Assembly: GCA_001414485.1 (NCBI GenBank)
Contig: LLEY01000007.1
Span: 62,001-126,000, forward strand
Direction of reading: 5' to 3'
Length of the DNA stretch: 64,000 nt
Origin: Calycina herbarum
Taxonomy: Eukaryota > Ascomycota > Leotiomycetes > Helotiales > Pezizellaceae
A program made the translations under genes and the position numbers. The notes under the pieces were generated by a model that worked only from the letters and a program-made list of their open reading frames with translations, was not told where the DNA came from and made no database searches. This document shows positions 1 through 9,874 of the stretch, in pieces. Numbering within the stretch: the stretch's first letter is position 1; each line of letters begins with the position of its first letter.

Positions 1-193
1 AACTATATATCTCTTTAGGTAATCCGTTCTACGAACCGATTTAGGTTGACGATATACTTAGTTATTATTAAGTATATACTTGTTAAGAGCTTTAAACTTT
101 ACTATAGATTACCTTACTCTTTCTACTATTAGGAGACCTTAAGAGACTACTTGCTTTAGGTTTTATAGCTAATTACGGTACTTGAATCGCTTA
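1..193. other. AT-rich, RIP-like block
   Basis: Very TA-rich sequence with no credible coding frame. Composition is like the region after the foldback element and the arms around 56-63 kb. I infer repeat DNA decayed by C-to-T mutation; I cannot name the original element. Confidence 0.5.
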
Positions 194-628
194 ACGTGGT
201 TTATTAGGACCCTGCGTATATTAGGACCCTGCGCACTTCAAAACCTATATAAAAAACGTCTGTGTATAACCGTGTACTTTACGTATTTATTTATAAAAAA
301 ATCTGAAATTGAAATCTTAGTTTTATTACTATATAAACAAATAATATTTAGAATTTCAGACGCTTACTAATTATAATCGCTAAGTTATCAAAGAAATAAA
401 AAAGACAACTATGATTATAGGGGTAATTTTAAGCGAATCGTTGATTATAATTAGTAAGCGTCTAAAAAACCTAAAAATTATTCCTTTATATAGTAATAAA
501 ACTTAGATTTCAATTTCAGATTTTTTTATAAATAAATACGTAAAGTGTACGGTTATGCATAGACGTTTTTTGTATAGGTTTTGAAGTGCGTAGGGTCCTG
601 ATATGCGTAGGGTCCTGATAAACCACGT
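194..628. mobile_element. Foldback/MITE-like element, TA target duplication
   Basis: Two arms of roughly 185 bp (194-380 and 440-628) are imperfect reverse complements around a short centre. The left end starts ACGTGGTTTATTAGGACC and the right end finishes with its complement, GGTCCTGATAAACCACGT. Both ends abut TA (192-193 and 629-630), as expected of a Tc1/mariner or Fot1/pogo-type insertion. Each terminus carries a short motif twice in tandem (TTAGGACCCTGCG). No transposase fits in 435 bp, so it is non-autonomous. Arm differences are mostly C/T or G/A, consistent with RIP. Confidence 0.75.
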
Positions 629-1190
629 TATAAGAAGTGAGATATCTCTTATTAGGAGAGGCTTCAAGGTAGTCGTGAAATTCCTGCTTAGCTAAAGTAC
701 TAAAAGGGGTGATATTTAGGGGTTCAGAGCCCTTAGTAGGGAATAGAGGGGCAAACCGGACCCCTTAAGGTGAAGAGTAAGAGTCGTTAACGTCTATAAT
801 AGTAGGGTAAAAGAGGTATAAAGATAGGATAGAAATATAAGGTTAAAATACTTTAGTTCTTTAAGAAAAAGAAAGAGATATCTAGTTAACTATAAGAATA
901 ACTCCTAGTAGTAAGATAAGAGAGAAGTGCCGTTCTCCTAGCCTCTCTAACCTCCCTCTTTTTAACCGACCCACCTTGTTTTACCTACTTTTTACCTACC
1001 AACATACTTCTAAAACCTTAGCAAACATAAAGAAAGTTAAATATTACTACTAGGTATCTATTAATCTTATGTCTAAGTTTTAAAAAAGTTTTAACTATTC
1101 TTTATTAGGCAGGTAAAGTGGGAATAGCCTCAAATAAGGGCTAGGAGTGACGTGGAGAGAGTTTTGAAAAAAGTGTATTTAATTAAAATC
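629..1190. other. AT-rich degenerate sequence, no gene
   Basis: Low-complexity A/T sequence rich in TA, TTA and CTA steps, with no long open frame. It looks like old repeat DNA damaged by RIP. Composition returns to normal near 1190. Confidence 0.5.
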
Positions 1191-2491
1191 GCGGTATTAG
1201 ACACCCGATTTAGGCCATCTATTGGTTTGCGCAATCCAGAATTTATTGCCCAAATAGATTAGTCTAATTGCGCAATACCTCGTATTGCGGAACACCATAG
1301 CACAGCTCACAGTACATTTGAGTGACATGCCTGTCTCAAATCAACCAATCACACCAATATCAATACGGGGCAAGTTGTGCTTGCAGTCTTATCCAGAAGC
1401 TCCATATTTCAATCCTGGTCCTTTTGTAACGTTAAGTGTATATTGTTGTACAGCATGATATATAGGCTCGTGATATGGACAGAAATGGGCCAGATGAATT
1501 GCAATGGCTAAAATGGAAGAGTAGGTCACGAACCACAGATAAGCATCAGGATAGATAGGATTCCGGGCCTAGGACTCGGGATTTTACCTTGAATATAGCA
1601 AACTGCATATCCAAAATACAAAGATAACAAACCAGTGGGGTAGCTTGCAGCGGGGCTATTATAGTTTCCTGTTTTAGCCAAGATGGGACGCTCATCGTCT
1701 CCTTCCCTCTCTACCTCTTACGTGAAATGAAGAACATCGAAAATAAATGATCGACATATGCTATCCAAAAGAAAAATGAGCATTGAGTACCAGATGTCAG
1801 CCTTCTTTACACGTTTTCTTCCAAGTTTCACCTAAAAGGTTTACAGATGATTCTAGGATTATCCACTGAGTGATGAAGGTGTACATGGCACACTACATTA
1901 CTAAATACACAGTGGGGCCACGAAGAAACCATGCTACCATCTCCGCATTCCATACTCTCCACGTTTTTGGTAGGGTTAATTACCTTCTGCATCGGGGAAT
2001 TTGGGCATGCACGCTTCTGGCACAGTAGACACACGAGAACCATCTCTCTAGTTATAATTGGAGGTTGAATTCAAGCTTATTTCGAAACGTACGGCTATTG
2101 GTTTATCTTCAAGGTTCTCTGCAGTGTAAGTTTAGAGTTTCTTTCCATACCCCAGCATTACTATGTCTTCCCCGGATTGCAAGGTTCAATATACAGTACC
2201 GAACTTCGAGAGAGTTTGTTTCGACTCATATACGTTGCATATTCTCTTTTATTTTCCTGTGAATATCAAAAGATCAATGCTTTTCGAAGTAAAACGAAGA
2301 GTGGACAATATGGATATCGGCTCGAGGTGGGATCGGCAAGAAATTGATTTGAGCGGATAATAATGTACCGACTAACTCATAGTACAGACCAAGTTCTGGA
2401 TCCTAAAGCGCTCGGGAGGCAACAAACATTTCGCAATTTCACAGGATTTTGATGGGCTGAGACCTCACAGGTGTGCTACCAAAGATGAATG
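1191..2491. other. Intergenic, no supported gene
   Basis: Normal base composition. A cysteine-containing frame at 2043-1828 (minus, 71 codons) has no signal peptide, splice context or family resemblance, and I do not call it. Confidence 0.4.
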
Positions 2492-2500
2492 TATAAATAT
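2492..2500 (+). promoter_or_regulatory. TATA-like box of the AA9 gene
   Basis: TATAAATAT lies 88 bp upstream of the AA9 start codon, a usual distance for a fungal TATA box. Assigned by position and consensus only. Confidence 0.4.
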
Positions 2501-2587
2501 CTCCAGATCGTCTCTCGATTTTCGCACCTTGAAGCTTTTTGAGGACAAGACACTCAACGAATCATTTCATAGTTGCATTCAGGCAAG

Positions 2588-3753
2588 ATGAAGACATTCA
2601 TTACCTCTCTTTTGGCTCTCGGAGTAGTTCAAGCACACGTAATTCCTCTACTTGCTCATTCCACCCCCAAAGAGTTCGCTACTGACATCATGTCTACGCC
2701 AGTACAACTTTATACGTCTTCAAGGCAATGGAATTCAAGCCTCGGACTGGCAATACATGCGCAAAGTCGGAGTCCCACCCAACGGAGGCTCTCAATATGA
2801 CCCTCTGTGTGTCTCCTCGCCTCTCACAATCCATCTTCTTCCCCCCCGCTAAGCAATCATACACTTCAATCCACAAATACTAACTATTCATTTCAAACAG
2901 GTACCCCGCAGACCTCGTTATCGACAACATCCGCTGCAACAGGAACGGAGCAAAACCCGCCCCAGGAGTCAAATCCCTCCCCGTCACAGCCGGACAAAGC
3001 ATTGGATTCAAACTCAACTATGGTCTCTTTCATCAAGGTCCATTGATGGCATATATGGCAAAGGTGCCCGATGGCAATAAGGCAGAGTCTTGGGATGGTT
3101 CCGGCAAGGTGGTGAGTTTTATCGCTTAAATCAAAGCTTCCCCCTTCTTTCCCCTTTTCCACAAACGATTTAAAGTCCATCATACCTTTTCACCTTGTGC
3201 TGGAAACAAGTGTTGATAAGCAATAGTGGTTCAAAACCTATCAAGACAACATAACAGGAATCACAATAACCCAAGGAAGTGGTTCCACATACGCAGAAGT
3301 CAAGTGGGAAAACTACGGTACTTCTTTCCCTTCCCCATTTCGTCATCCCTGACAGACAACAGGCAAAATGGATGTCGATTTCAAGATTCCACAATCCCTT
3401 CCGAATGGCGAATATCTCTTCCGCGCTGAACACTTTGGTCTTCATCTCTCCACTTCTCCCCCAGAAAATGGTGGTGGGGTTCAATCCTTCGTCAGCTGTG
3501 CACACTTACTTGTAAGTGGTGGCGGAACTGGAACTCCGGGGCCTTTGGTGGAGTTTCCCGGTGCTTATACACCGGGGGAGCCGGGATTGGTGTTTGATGT
3601 TTATAATACTAGTTTGACTTGGGTGAGTCGTTCATTTCTTTGGGATTTTGGAGAGGGTACGGCGAGAGAGGGTGTTTGCTAATGTATGTGGGTATTATGT
3701 AGAATGATGCTATGAAATATCAACCTCCTGGACCACCTGTTTGGGTCGATTAA
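2588..3753 (+). CDS. AA9 lytic polysaccharide monooxygenase (Phe at the axial copper position)
   Basis: Six exons: 2588-2638, 2703-2806, 2901-3111, 3227-3317, 3363-3622, 3703-3753 (255 aa). AA9 enzymes are secreted mono-copper enzymes that oxidatively cut cellulose or hemicellulose. Residues 1-16 are a signal peptide; cleavage exposes His17, the N-terminal half of the copper histidine brace. Exon 1 ends exactly on that His codon. The second brace histidine lies in FHQGPLMAYMAKV, followed by the family motifs SWDGSGK and VWFKTYQ. The usual Q-x-Tyr before the conserved Cys reads VQSFVSC, so the axial Tyr is Phe. The end TGTPGPLVEFPGAY and C-terminal PPGPPVWVD are typical. No carbohydrate-binding module is present. 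Family call is secure; substrate is not readable. Confidence 0.9.
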
Positions 3754-4300
3754 GAGGGTTAGCTGAGGTGGATTTTGGTGTTGTGAAGTTATTTTGCTTT
3801 GGTTATGATACTACATTGGTACGGTCTTTTTCTCTGTTACGCTTTATGATTTCAAGTGCTTTAATAAATGAATTGCTGTCGGTCTTGTGGAATGGTTTTA
3901 AGTTTTGACTGCGACTTTCGCAATTCCAGTCGCTCTACTGATCGAGTTGTCTTCCGATTCTGTAACAATTCTTTTTGGAAAAAGAAAGATGTAGGTTAAT
4001 GGGGAGGAGATGGTTTTGTACTTCAATTCAATGACTTACCTGACAATAACGAAGGGGTTTATTTCGACTTTGTTTCACAACTTTCTCCTCAAGTGTGCCG
4101 TGATCCAGGCGGGGAAGGGGGGGAGGGGGAGCTTTCTAATTTTGAGTTTACACTACTTTGGGGTTACACGTCCCCTTGAATTAGGATTAAAACCAAGAGC
4201 CTGATTTAATTTGGAGGAGACACGGGAGGTTGGAACTGGTCACAAAGAACTCCCATAACACCTCTTATCTACCGACTTAAGAATTATTTACAGGTCCATC
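3754..4300. other. Intergenic, nothing recognised
   Basis: AA9 3' flank and upstream region of the kinase gene. A G-rich run lies near 4110-4130. I see no further gene or repeat. Confidence 0.4.
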
Positions 4301-6179
4301 ATGAACTCAGGCTTTTTTTCGTCCAAGCTTCCGCAGTTGTTACGACGACATGGTGGGACGAGTCGTACAAACTCCAGCGATGCCAGTGACCCAGGGAAAG
4401 AAAACGCCACAAATGAGCCCGATGAAGTCTTTCACCCTTTCTTATCATTAATTGATCTCCAAGGCCAATTAATTCAACTTGCCTTCAACTCCTTCCAAAA
4501 CGGAAGTGACGATTATAAAATTCTTTCTTTAAACAGATTTAATTCCATCGAAAAGGTACCGTTTGACGCCTTCCGAGATGTCGGATCCGGGTCAACTTTC
4601 TCTGTGAAATCCTTCACTCCCATCTGGAGGCATAGCCACCTGGACTCGAACTTGAACGGAGCTGTCGTCGCTAAGCGAATTCGTCCTGCTTCAGACCCCG
4701 ATATCTTCAAGTCAGGCTGGAGATACTTGCTCTGACAGACCCGATCCTTGCTACGCACGAGAACATAGTGGACTTTTTAGGTTTTTGGTGGGAGAACAAT
4801 CCCGTCGGTGGCTGTCCTCTACCGGTCTTGGTATTGGAACAGGCTACTTTTGGAACTCTTATCGACCTTCAGCGACGTCCTCTGACTGTCCGGTACTGCG
4901 TCAAGCAAAGACTCTGCCTGGATATCGCCCTAGGATTGGAAGTATTGCACGATGCATCGATCGTTCACGGAGACCTGAAGAGCGAAAACGTTCTCATATT
5001 CAGCCATCCTGAGAGGGGCTATATCGCCAAGTTGAGTGACTTTGGTTCGACGGTTGAAGGGGGGCATATTGCCCGTGTACTTGGGAAGAGGAATACTGCG
5101 TACACGAGGGAGGATGTGCGCATGAATTCTCGAGTTTCTGTGATTAGCCTTCCATGGAATGCTCCAGAATACGAATACCACATGAAGGGCTTTCAGCTAC
5201 GTTTACAAGATATTTACTCCCTTGGGTTATTAGTTTGGCGGACTATACTCGATGGGAGAGATCCTTTTGAGACTTTACACCTTTCAATGGAGCAGGATAG
5301 ATTTATTGCAATCGAAAAAGTCAAGAGAGATGACATTTTTACGGAAATGATCCAAGAAAGCCTTCAGATTAGACAGGACACAGGCGAGTTGGCAATGGAT
5401 GTCGACATACAGTCTATCAACAACGTTATGAACGCTACAATCCAAGTCGACCCAAACCAGAGAAGCCTTCGCACAGCAATCACACGACTTGGAGGCCAAG
5501 CTAGTAGGCTCAATTTGATGCGACATGAAGATGAAGTCATTGATATGGATGAGTTACTTCGTGCGGAAAAATCCCAGAGAGATAAATTCCAGGCAAAATG
5601 GAGTGTTCATTTTTTTATCTCCCATTCTGGTGGATGATGACAGGATGGCCGTCAAGTGAGCAGCAGATACAACTGGCAAAAGATCTCCAGCAAGAATATG
5701 CCAATAGGATTGTACTAAGAGGCGAAGGAGCGCCTGAACTTACAATCGTCCTCGAACACAATACAGCAGCGGAACCAGAGCAGCACAAATCTCGCTTGCT
5801 AGTGTCTATGAAAATCCTATCTCCGGACGAACCAAGCGTGATCAAAAAGAGGTGCATAGCGATGCAGACAGCACTCCTCACTACCGTTGCTGTGCTCGCG
5901 CAGCAGCCCACATCTCCGTCACTCGAATCCGAAGTTGATTCAAATCCGTCGTCTTCCTTACCGCCTGAACTGTTGCAGGTGTTAGAAGAGGACGATAGTG
6001 TTATGTTTTTTTCTGTCGATAGTTCGGACGAAGAAAGTGATGGGAGTGCAATCGGAATGGTCACTAGTACATATAGCAGTAATAAGCAGGCTTTACATTC
6101 GGCACTGAAGAATAATCGTAGGACGCAGCGGCAGCTGGAGAGAGCGCTGGGTCCTGATTGTATGGATCCATTAGATTGA
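4301..6179 (+). pseudogene. Ser/Thr protein kinase gene with a frameshift
   Basis: The kinase domain is readable but not in one frame. Frame 1 (from 4301) carries the N-terminus, the glycine-loop-like GSGSTFSVK and the Lys motif AVVAKRI, then stops at 4735. The next frame resumes before that as LEILALTDPILATHENIVDF, so a one-base loss or two-base gain lies near 4715-4722. No intron of sensible size can bridge it. Later motifs are intact: HGDLKSEN (catalytic loop, HGD for HRD), SDFGS (DFG), WNAPEYEYH (APE) and DIYSLGLLVW. A C-terminal acidic, Ser-rich tail from about 5644 to 6179 joins through a possible 41-bp intron (5603-5643) or a second frameshift. It converges on the HeLo gene with 36 bp between stops. 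A sequencing error at the break cannot be excluded. Confidence 0.7.
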
Positions 6180-6215
6180 AAATTGACCGAGAACTCAAAT
6201 GAGACTCTCGAAACT

Positions 6216-8038
6216 CTATACTTTGCAATTTGCCAATCCGTTAATCACCTTCCAGTAGAAAGCTTCTTGTACTTTAGAGTCTTGGACCAAACCCTGCTCG
6301 TTCTCGAACTGTTCTTCTAAACACCAGCGAACGACCGCCTCATAGATGCCTCCCATTGTCACATTCAGTCTTGGGAGATATCTGCTAATCAGCGTGCAGT
6401 GAAACGCCTCAACGAAAACAGTGGTTGAGCACACCGGACCTTCGATACCTAACTTCCTGAGGGTGTTTCTAGACGGCAAGAGTTCCTCAAGCCTGGTCCA
6501 CAGTCCAATCTCGAGTAGCACCAAGCCCAGCGAGTATATGTCAAATTTGGGCCTGAAACTGACTGGGCAACGACCGATTACACTGTGATGGGCGTATAGT
6601 GAGGATTCCAAGGCTGCAAGCGCATCGTTCGATATCGCCACAGATGGAATAGCGTCTATTGAAATGGAGCAGAATCCGTCATCGACAGGCCCAGAAAATC
6701 CAAACCCCGTAATCACAGGATTTTGTAGGCCCGGGGACGATGTTGTGAGGCGTTCTAGGGGATGTGAAAATACTACGTCATGACTTGAAAAGCGCTTGTG
6801 GACCACCGCCGCCGAGTTGAAGATCAGGAAGGCGCTACAGAGATCGGAGGCAAGTGAGAAGCGGTGTTGCAGGTAGGGCTCGTACAATGAGACAGGCTTC
6901 TTGCTCATGTTGGGTAACAATTCATGTAGAGAGAAGTAGGGCTCTTCTGGGGGCGGATCTGTCTCAGTAGTGCTCTGCGGAAGCTCGAAGACCAAGCCTT
7001 GGGTGCCACTGGTTTCTGGCACTATCCCGATACATGGATGTGTACAACACCCCTTTGGAATTTTCGCTGATTTATTCAAAAGCAGTGCTATAGTTTGGAT
7101 CCTGGACCTAGATATTATTTTGTACTCGTGCTTGACATCTCTTGGCAATATTTTCCACTCAAAAATAACAGGAATAAGATCAGAATCGAATTAACTCAAT
7201 GGGTGGTATAAGCCGTGTTGTCTCCGATGGTAAGACTGTCCTCGTAGTTCCTGTGATATGCTATCGTGAGGAGTAACATCGAGGGAGAAATCGGCTTCTG
7301 GAAGGTCCAGGTCCCACTGGACGCTATCAGCTGGCTTCAAAGCATTGGCCTCGAGAAACTCATTGTAGCGCCTGAGACACGCCGTCTGCCCCAGCACAGC
7401 AGGCCCATCCTCTTCCAGTGTTTCCATGATCTGGGGAAGAAGAGTCTGGTCGCCGTCTCGCCGGTTTATCAACGCGGCCATGAGTGCCAGATTCGCATAC
7501 TCCTGCTGTTGGGGCGGCTGGAAGCAGGCTAGGCTGTCGTTCCACTCCTTGAGGTCCTTGACCAGCGCTTCGAATTTCGTTGCGCCGTTGATTGCCCAGA
7601 TTGTGCGACGAAGCAGCGTGATACCAATCGGCACAGGGCTAGCATCAGACAGGGCGTTGCTCTCGCCTGCAAGTAAGGATCGCGAGAGTTGGGATGGAAT
7701 CTGAGCCTGGCCCGCCAGCGAACTCTCAATTCCGCATCGGTCCTTGAGTGTTTTCGTATCGTGAAGCATGTTGAATATCTCCTGTAGTGTGATCATGGCG
7801 ACCTGATACAGAGCCGGAGAAAAGGCCTTCAAGTTTGTGTTCAGCTTTCTGCCATCAGGATAGCTCCAGCTATGCGCCCATTGCTGCAACCGGGCTTTTT
7901 CAATCAAATATTTGACGCGCAGCTTCGAGCTTTGCTGGGAGAAGTTTTGCGCGCGGGATACGCCCGTGATGCATTGCTTGCACCATTGACAGCCTGATAG
8001 AGGCCGAAAACTCCGATGGCAAGTCCGGCGGCCTCCAT
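6216..8038 (-). pseudogene. HeLo-domain protein with C-terminal kinase-like domain, broken
   Basis: The N-terminus MEAAGLAIGVFGLYQA and the following ITGVSRAQNFSQQSSKL and IEKARLQQWAHSW resemble the HeLo domain of HET-S-type cell-death proteins. A second half contains FDIYSLGLVLLEIGLW, as in kinase-like regions fused to HeLo. I see no HRD or DFG triad there, so it would be a pseudokinase. Two lesions: the start-codon frame (8038 to about 7990) differs from the body frame, and an in-frame TAA at 7193-7191 splits the body. The same frame continues as FDSDLIPVIFEWK. TAA from CAA is a CpA-to-TpA change, the RIP signature. HeLo domains form or control membrane-permeabilising helical bundles in fungal incompatibility. 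The pairing with the convergent kinase gene suggests a functional unit before decay; that is inference. Confidence 0.72.
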
Positions 8039-8252
8039 TGTCCGCTTAAAAAATATTCAAAGGAAACCGGTGCGCAGCGACGCGTTGTCTGAAGATTTAG
8101 GATTTAGGTTGAGGTTGAGATTGCAGCTGGGCTTGAGGTCGTATCATTGAAGCTACACGTGACACCCCTCTGACGCCACACCCAGCCACACCCACTTGCG
8201 CTCCAGTGGTGCCTATTTGGATTCTCACCAACCCCCTTTCAAACACATCAAC
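8039..8252. promoter_or_regulatory. Divergent promoter interval
   Basis: This 214-bp gap separates the start of the minus-strand HeLo gene from the plus-strand F-box gene, so both promoters must lie in or overlap it. I see no clear TATA box. Confidence 0.4.
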
Positions 8253-9512
8253 ATGCACATTATTACGGACCCTCCTGAGATTTTCCTTCAAATCACATCG
8301 CATCTACCTCATGGCGATTTGTTTCAACTCATACAAGTCTCAAAATCGGTTCAGGCCCTCGTTGAGCCACTCCTATGGAGAGAGATCGAGCTTCACAGAC
8401 CTCATTATCATGAAGATCTCGCCGTTGATAAATGCAGTATACACAGACCATATAAATATGATGTCGCACATGGATTATTTGGGACGGCCCACCAAACTCA
8501 CTACCTAGATCAGTATTATTCGAAGACGGCAAGAATTTTTATCAAGAAATTCGAGAACCCGAGCGAAGAGAATGACCGGCTTGCTCGCCATGTTCGCTGG
8601 CTGTGTTTGGAAGTTGATATGTATGAAGATGATTCCGTGGAGAGGAACTGTTGGAACGCACTCACCCAATTCGTTAACTTGGAATATCTCGAGATACACG
8701 CTCGATGGACATCTTATAATGAAGTTGAGCAATTGGACGCCGCTGCTGCGCCTCTGGAAAAGCTGCATACCATTAAACTTAGAGGCTTCGTCCCGAATTA
8801 CTTTGTCGAATATCTTTTACGACGCCCTTCGCAAATTAAAGAGCTTGAACTCGCTGTTTTGGACAACCCAATTGGCAGCAATCTTCATGAACCGAGGGAA
8901 AATCCGCCACCTGATCAACCGGAAGTTCCAGAAGACTTTGAGGGCATGACGGATGAAGAAGTCAACGCTCTCGACGAATTGGAGGAATTCGACGGCGAAG
9001 AAATCGCACCTCGGCCTCTTCTTTGTATTCCAAATACTATTGTTTCCCAGTTCAAAAATCTTACCCATCTCTGGCTTTGCAAGCCTACGAATGTTTACGA
9101 TGGTGCGGAGCTGAGAGACATGTTTCAGGATATGTACTTCTCTGAGCCATCAGATACAAAATCCTTCCACGAATGGGCGAACCTCCTAACGGCTACTAAA
9201 GATACTTTGACACATCTCACCTTAGAACATCGACCCACGACCGGGGAAATCGAAAGCGACAGCACTGAGAGCGATGAATTTATGCGTCTACGAAGTGAGG
9301 GACCAAGTTATCGACGTTTCCGAGAGATAGTTTTGCCTATTCTCCTCAATCCCCAGGGCTGGTCTGCCCTCAAGCAAATCACATTAATCGGCGTCGAATA
9401 TAATTCAACCAGTTGTACGAATTGTGCTAGATTCGATCAACCTTGCGATAAGATCAAGCCTGCTTGTGAGCCACATCCCCCCCAGGCTAAGTTTTGCATG
9501 GTATATACGTGA
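8253..9512 (+). CDS. F-box protein
   Basis: Single-exon frame of 419 aa. I chose the ATG at 8253 because the F-box starts at once: PPEIFLQITSHLPHGDLFQL and the downstream VSKSVQALVEPLLWREIEL match the N-terminal F-box pattern that docks onto Skp1 in SCF ubiquitin ligases. The rest has scattered leucine-rich segments (LEYLEIHARW, TIKLRGF, IKELELAV, NLTHLWLC) and an acidic patch around PEDFEGMTDEEVNALDELEE. This fits a substrate-binding domain with degenerate LRRs. Two close Cys pairs sit near the end (CTNCARFDQPC). The substrate is unknown. A 37-bp intron giving a slightly different C-terminus was considered but is too short to be convincing. Confidence 0.75.
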   Translation: MHIITDPPEIFLQITSHLPHGDLFQLIQVSKSVQALVEPLLWREIELHRPHYHEDLAVDKCSIHRPYKYDVAHGLFGTAHQTHYLDQYYSKTARIFIKKFENPSEENDRLARHVRWLCLEVDMYEDDSVERNCWNALTQFVNLEYLEIHARWTSYNEVEQLDAAAAPLEKLHTIKLRGFVPNYFVEYLLRRPSQIKELELAVLDNPIGSNLHEPRENPPPDQPEVPEDFEGMTDEEVNALDELEEFDGEEIAPRPLLCIPNTIVSQFKNLTHLWLCKPTNVYDGAELRDMFQDMYFSEPSDTKSFHEWANLLTATKDTLTHLTLEHRPTTGEIESDSTESDEFMRLRSEGPSYRRFREIVLPILLNPQGWSALKQITLIGVEYNSTSCTNCARFDQPCDKIKPACEPHPPQAKFCMVYT

Positions 9513-9874
9513 AACACGAACTGACAAAGGAACATAGGCACCTATTGTCTTAAAGGGAGTATAAGATGCTATACTCTGGCGCTAAACCCGATATCCATCC
9601 AGAGCCAGTTAGTAAATCGGTTCCCGAACGTGCACGTCAATTCTTTGTTGGGAAGAAGGATGCTCTTTAATCCACAAGAAGGTGTACCTTCCCTTCATGA
9701 CGGTGTCCTTGGTGACGAATTGAATCTAGAAGATTAAACGGATGTGGTTCTACAAAGAAATAGAGGAATAGACATAATTTAGAAGCGATTTCTTCTCCTA
9801 TGTCTCCCTATATCATGCGCTCGGCTTTTCAGGCTGGTACAGGTTCATACAGCAAACTCTTCCCCTTCCAAAAT
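9513..9874. other. Intergenic between convergent genes
   Basis: Terminator region shared by the F-box gene (plus) and the amidohydrolase (minus). I see no gene or repeat. Confidence 0.4.

Noticed and set aside
1828..2043. Cys-containing 71-codon minus-strand frame
   Set aside because: No signal peptide at the start, no splice context and no repeat or family pattern; likely chance.
9501..9564. A 37-bp intron giving the F-box protein the ending APIVLKGV
   Set aside because: The frame fits, but the intron is shorter than accepted fungal introns. The simple stop at 9510-9512 is kept.
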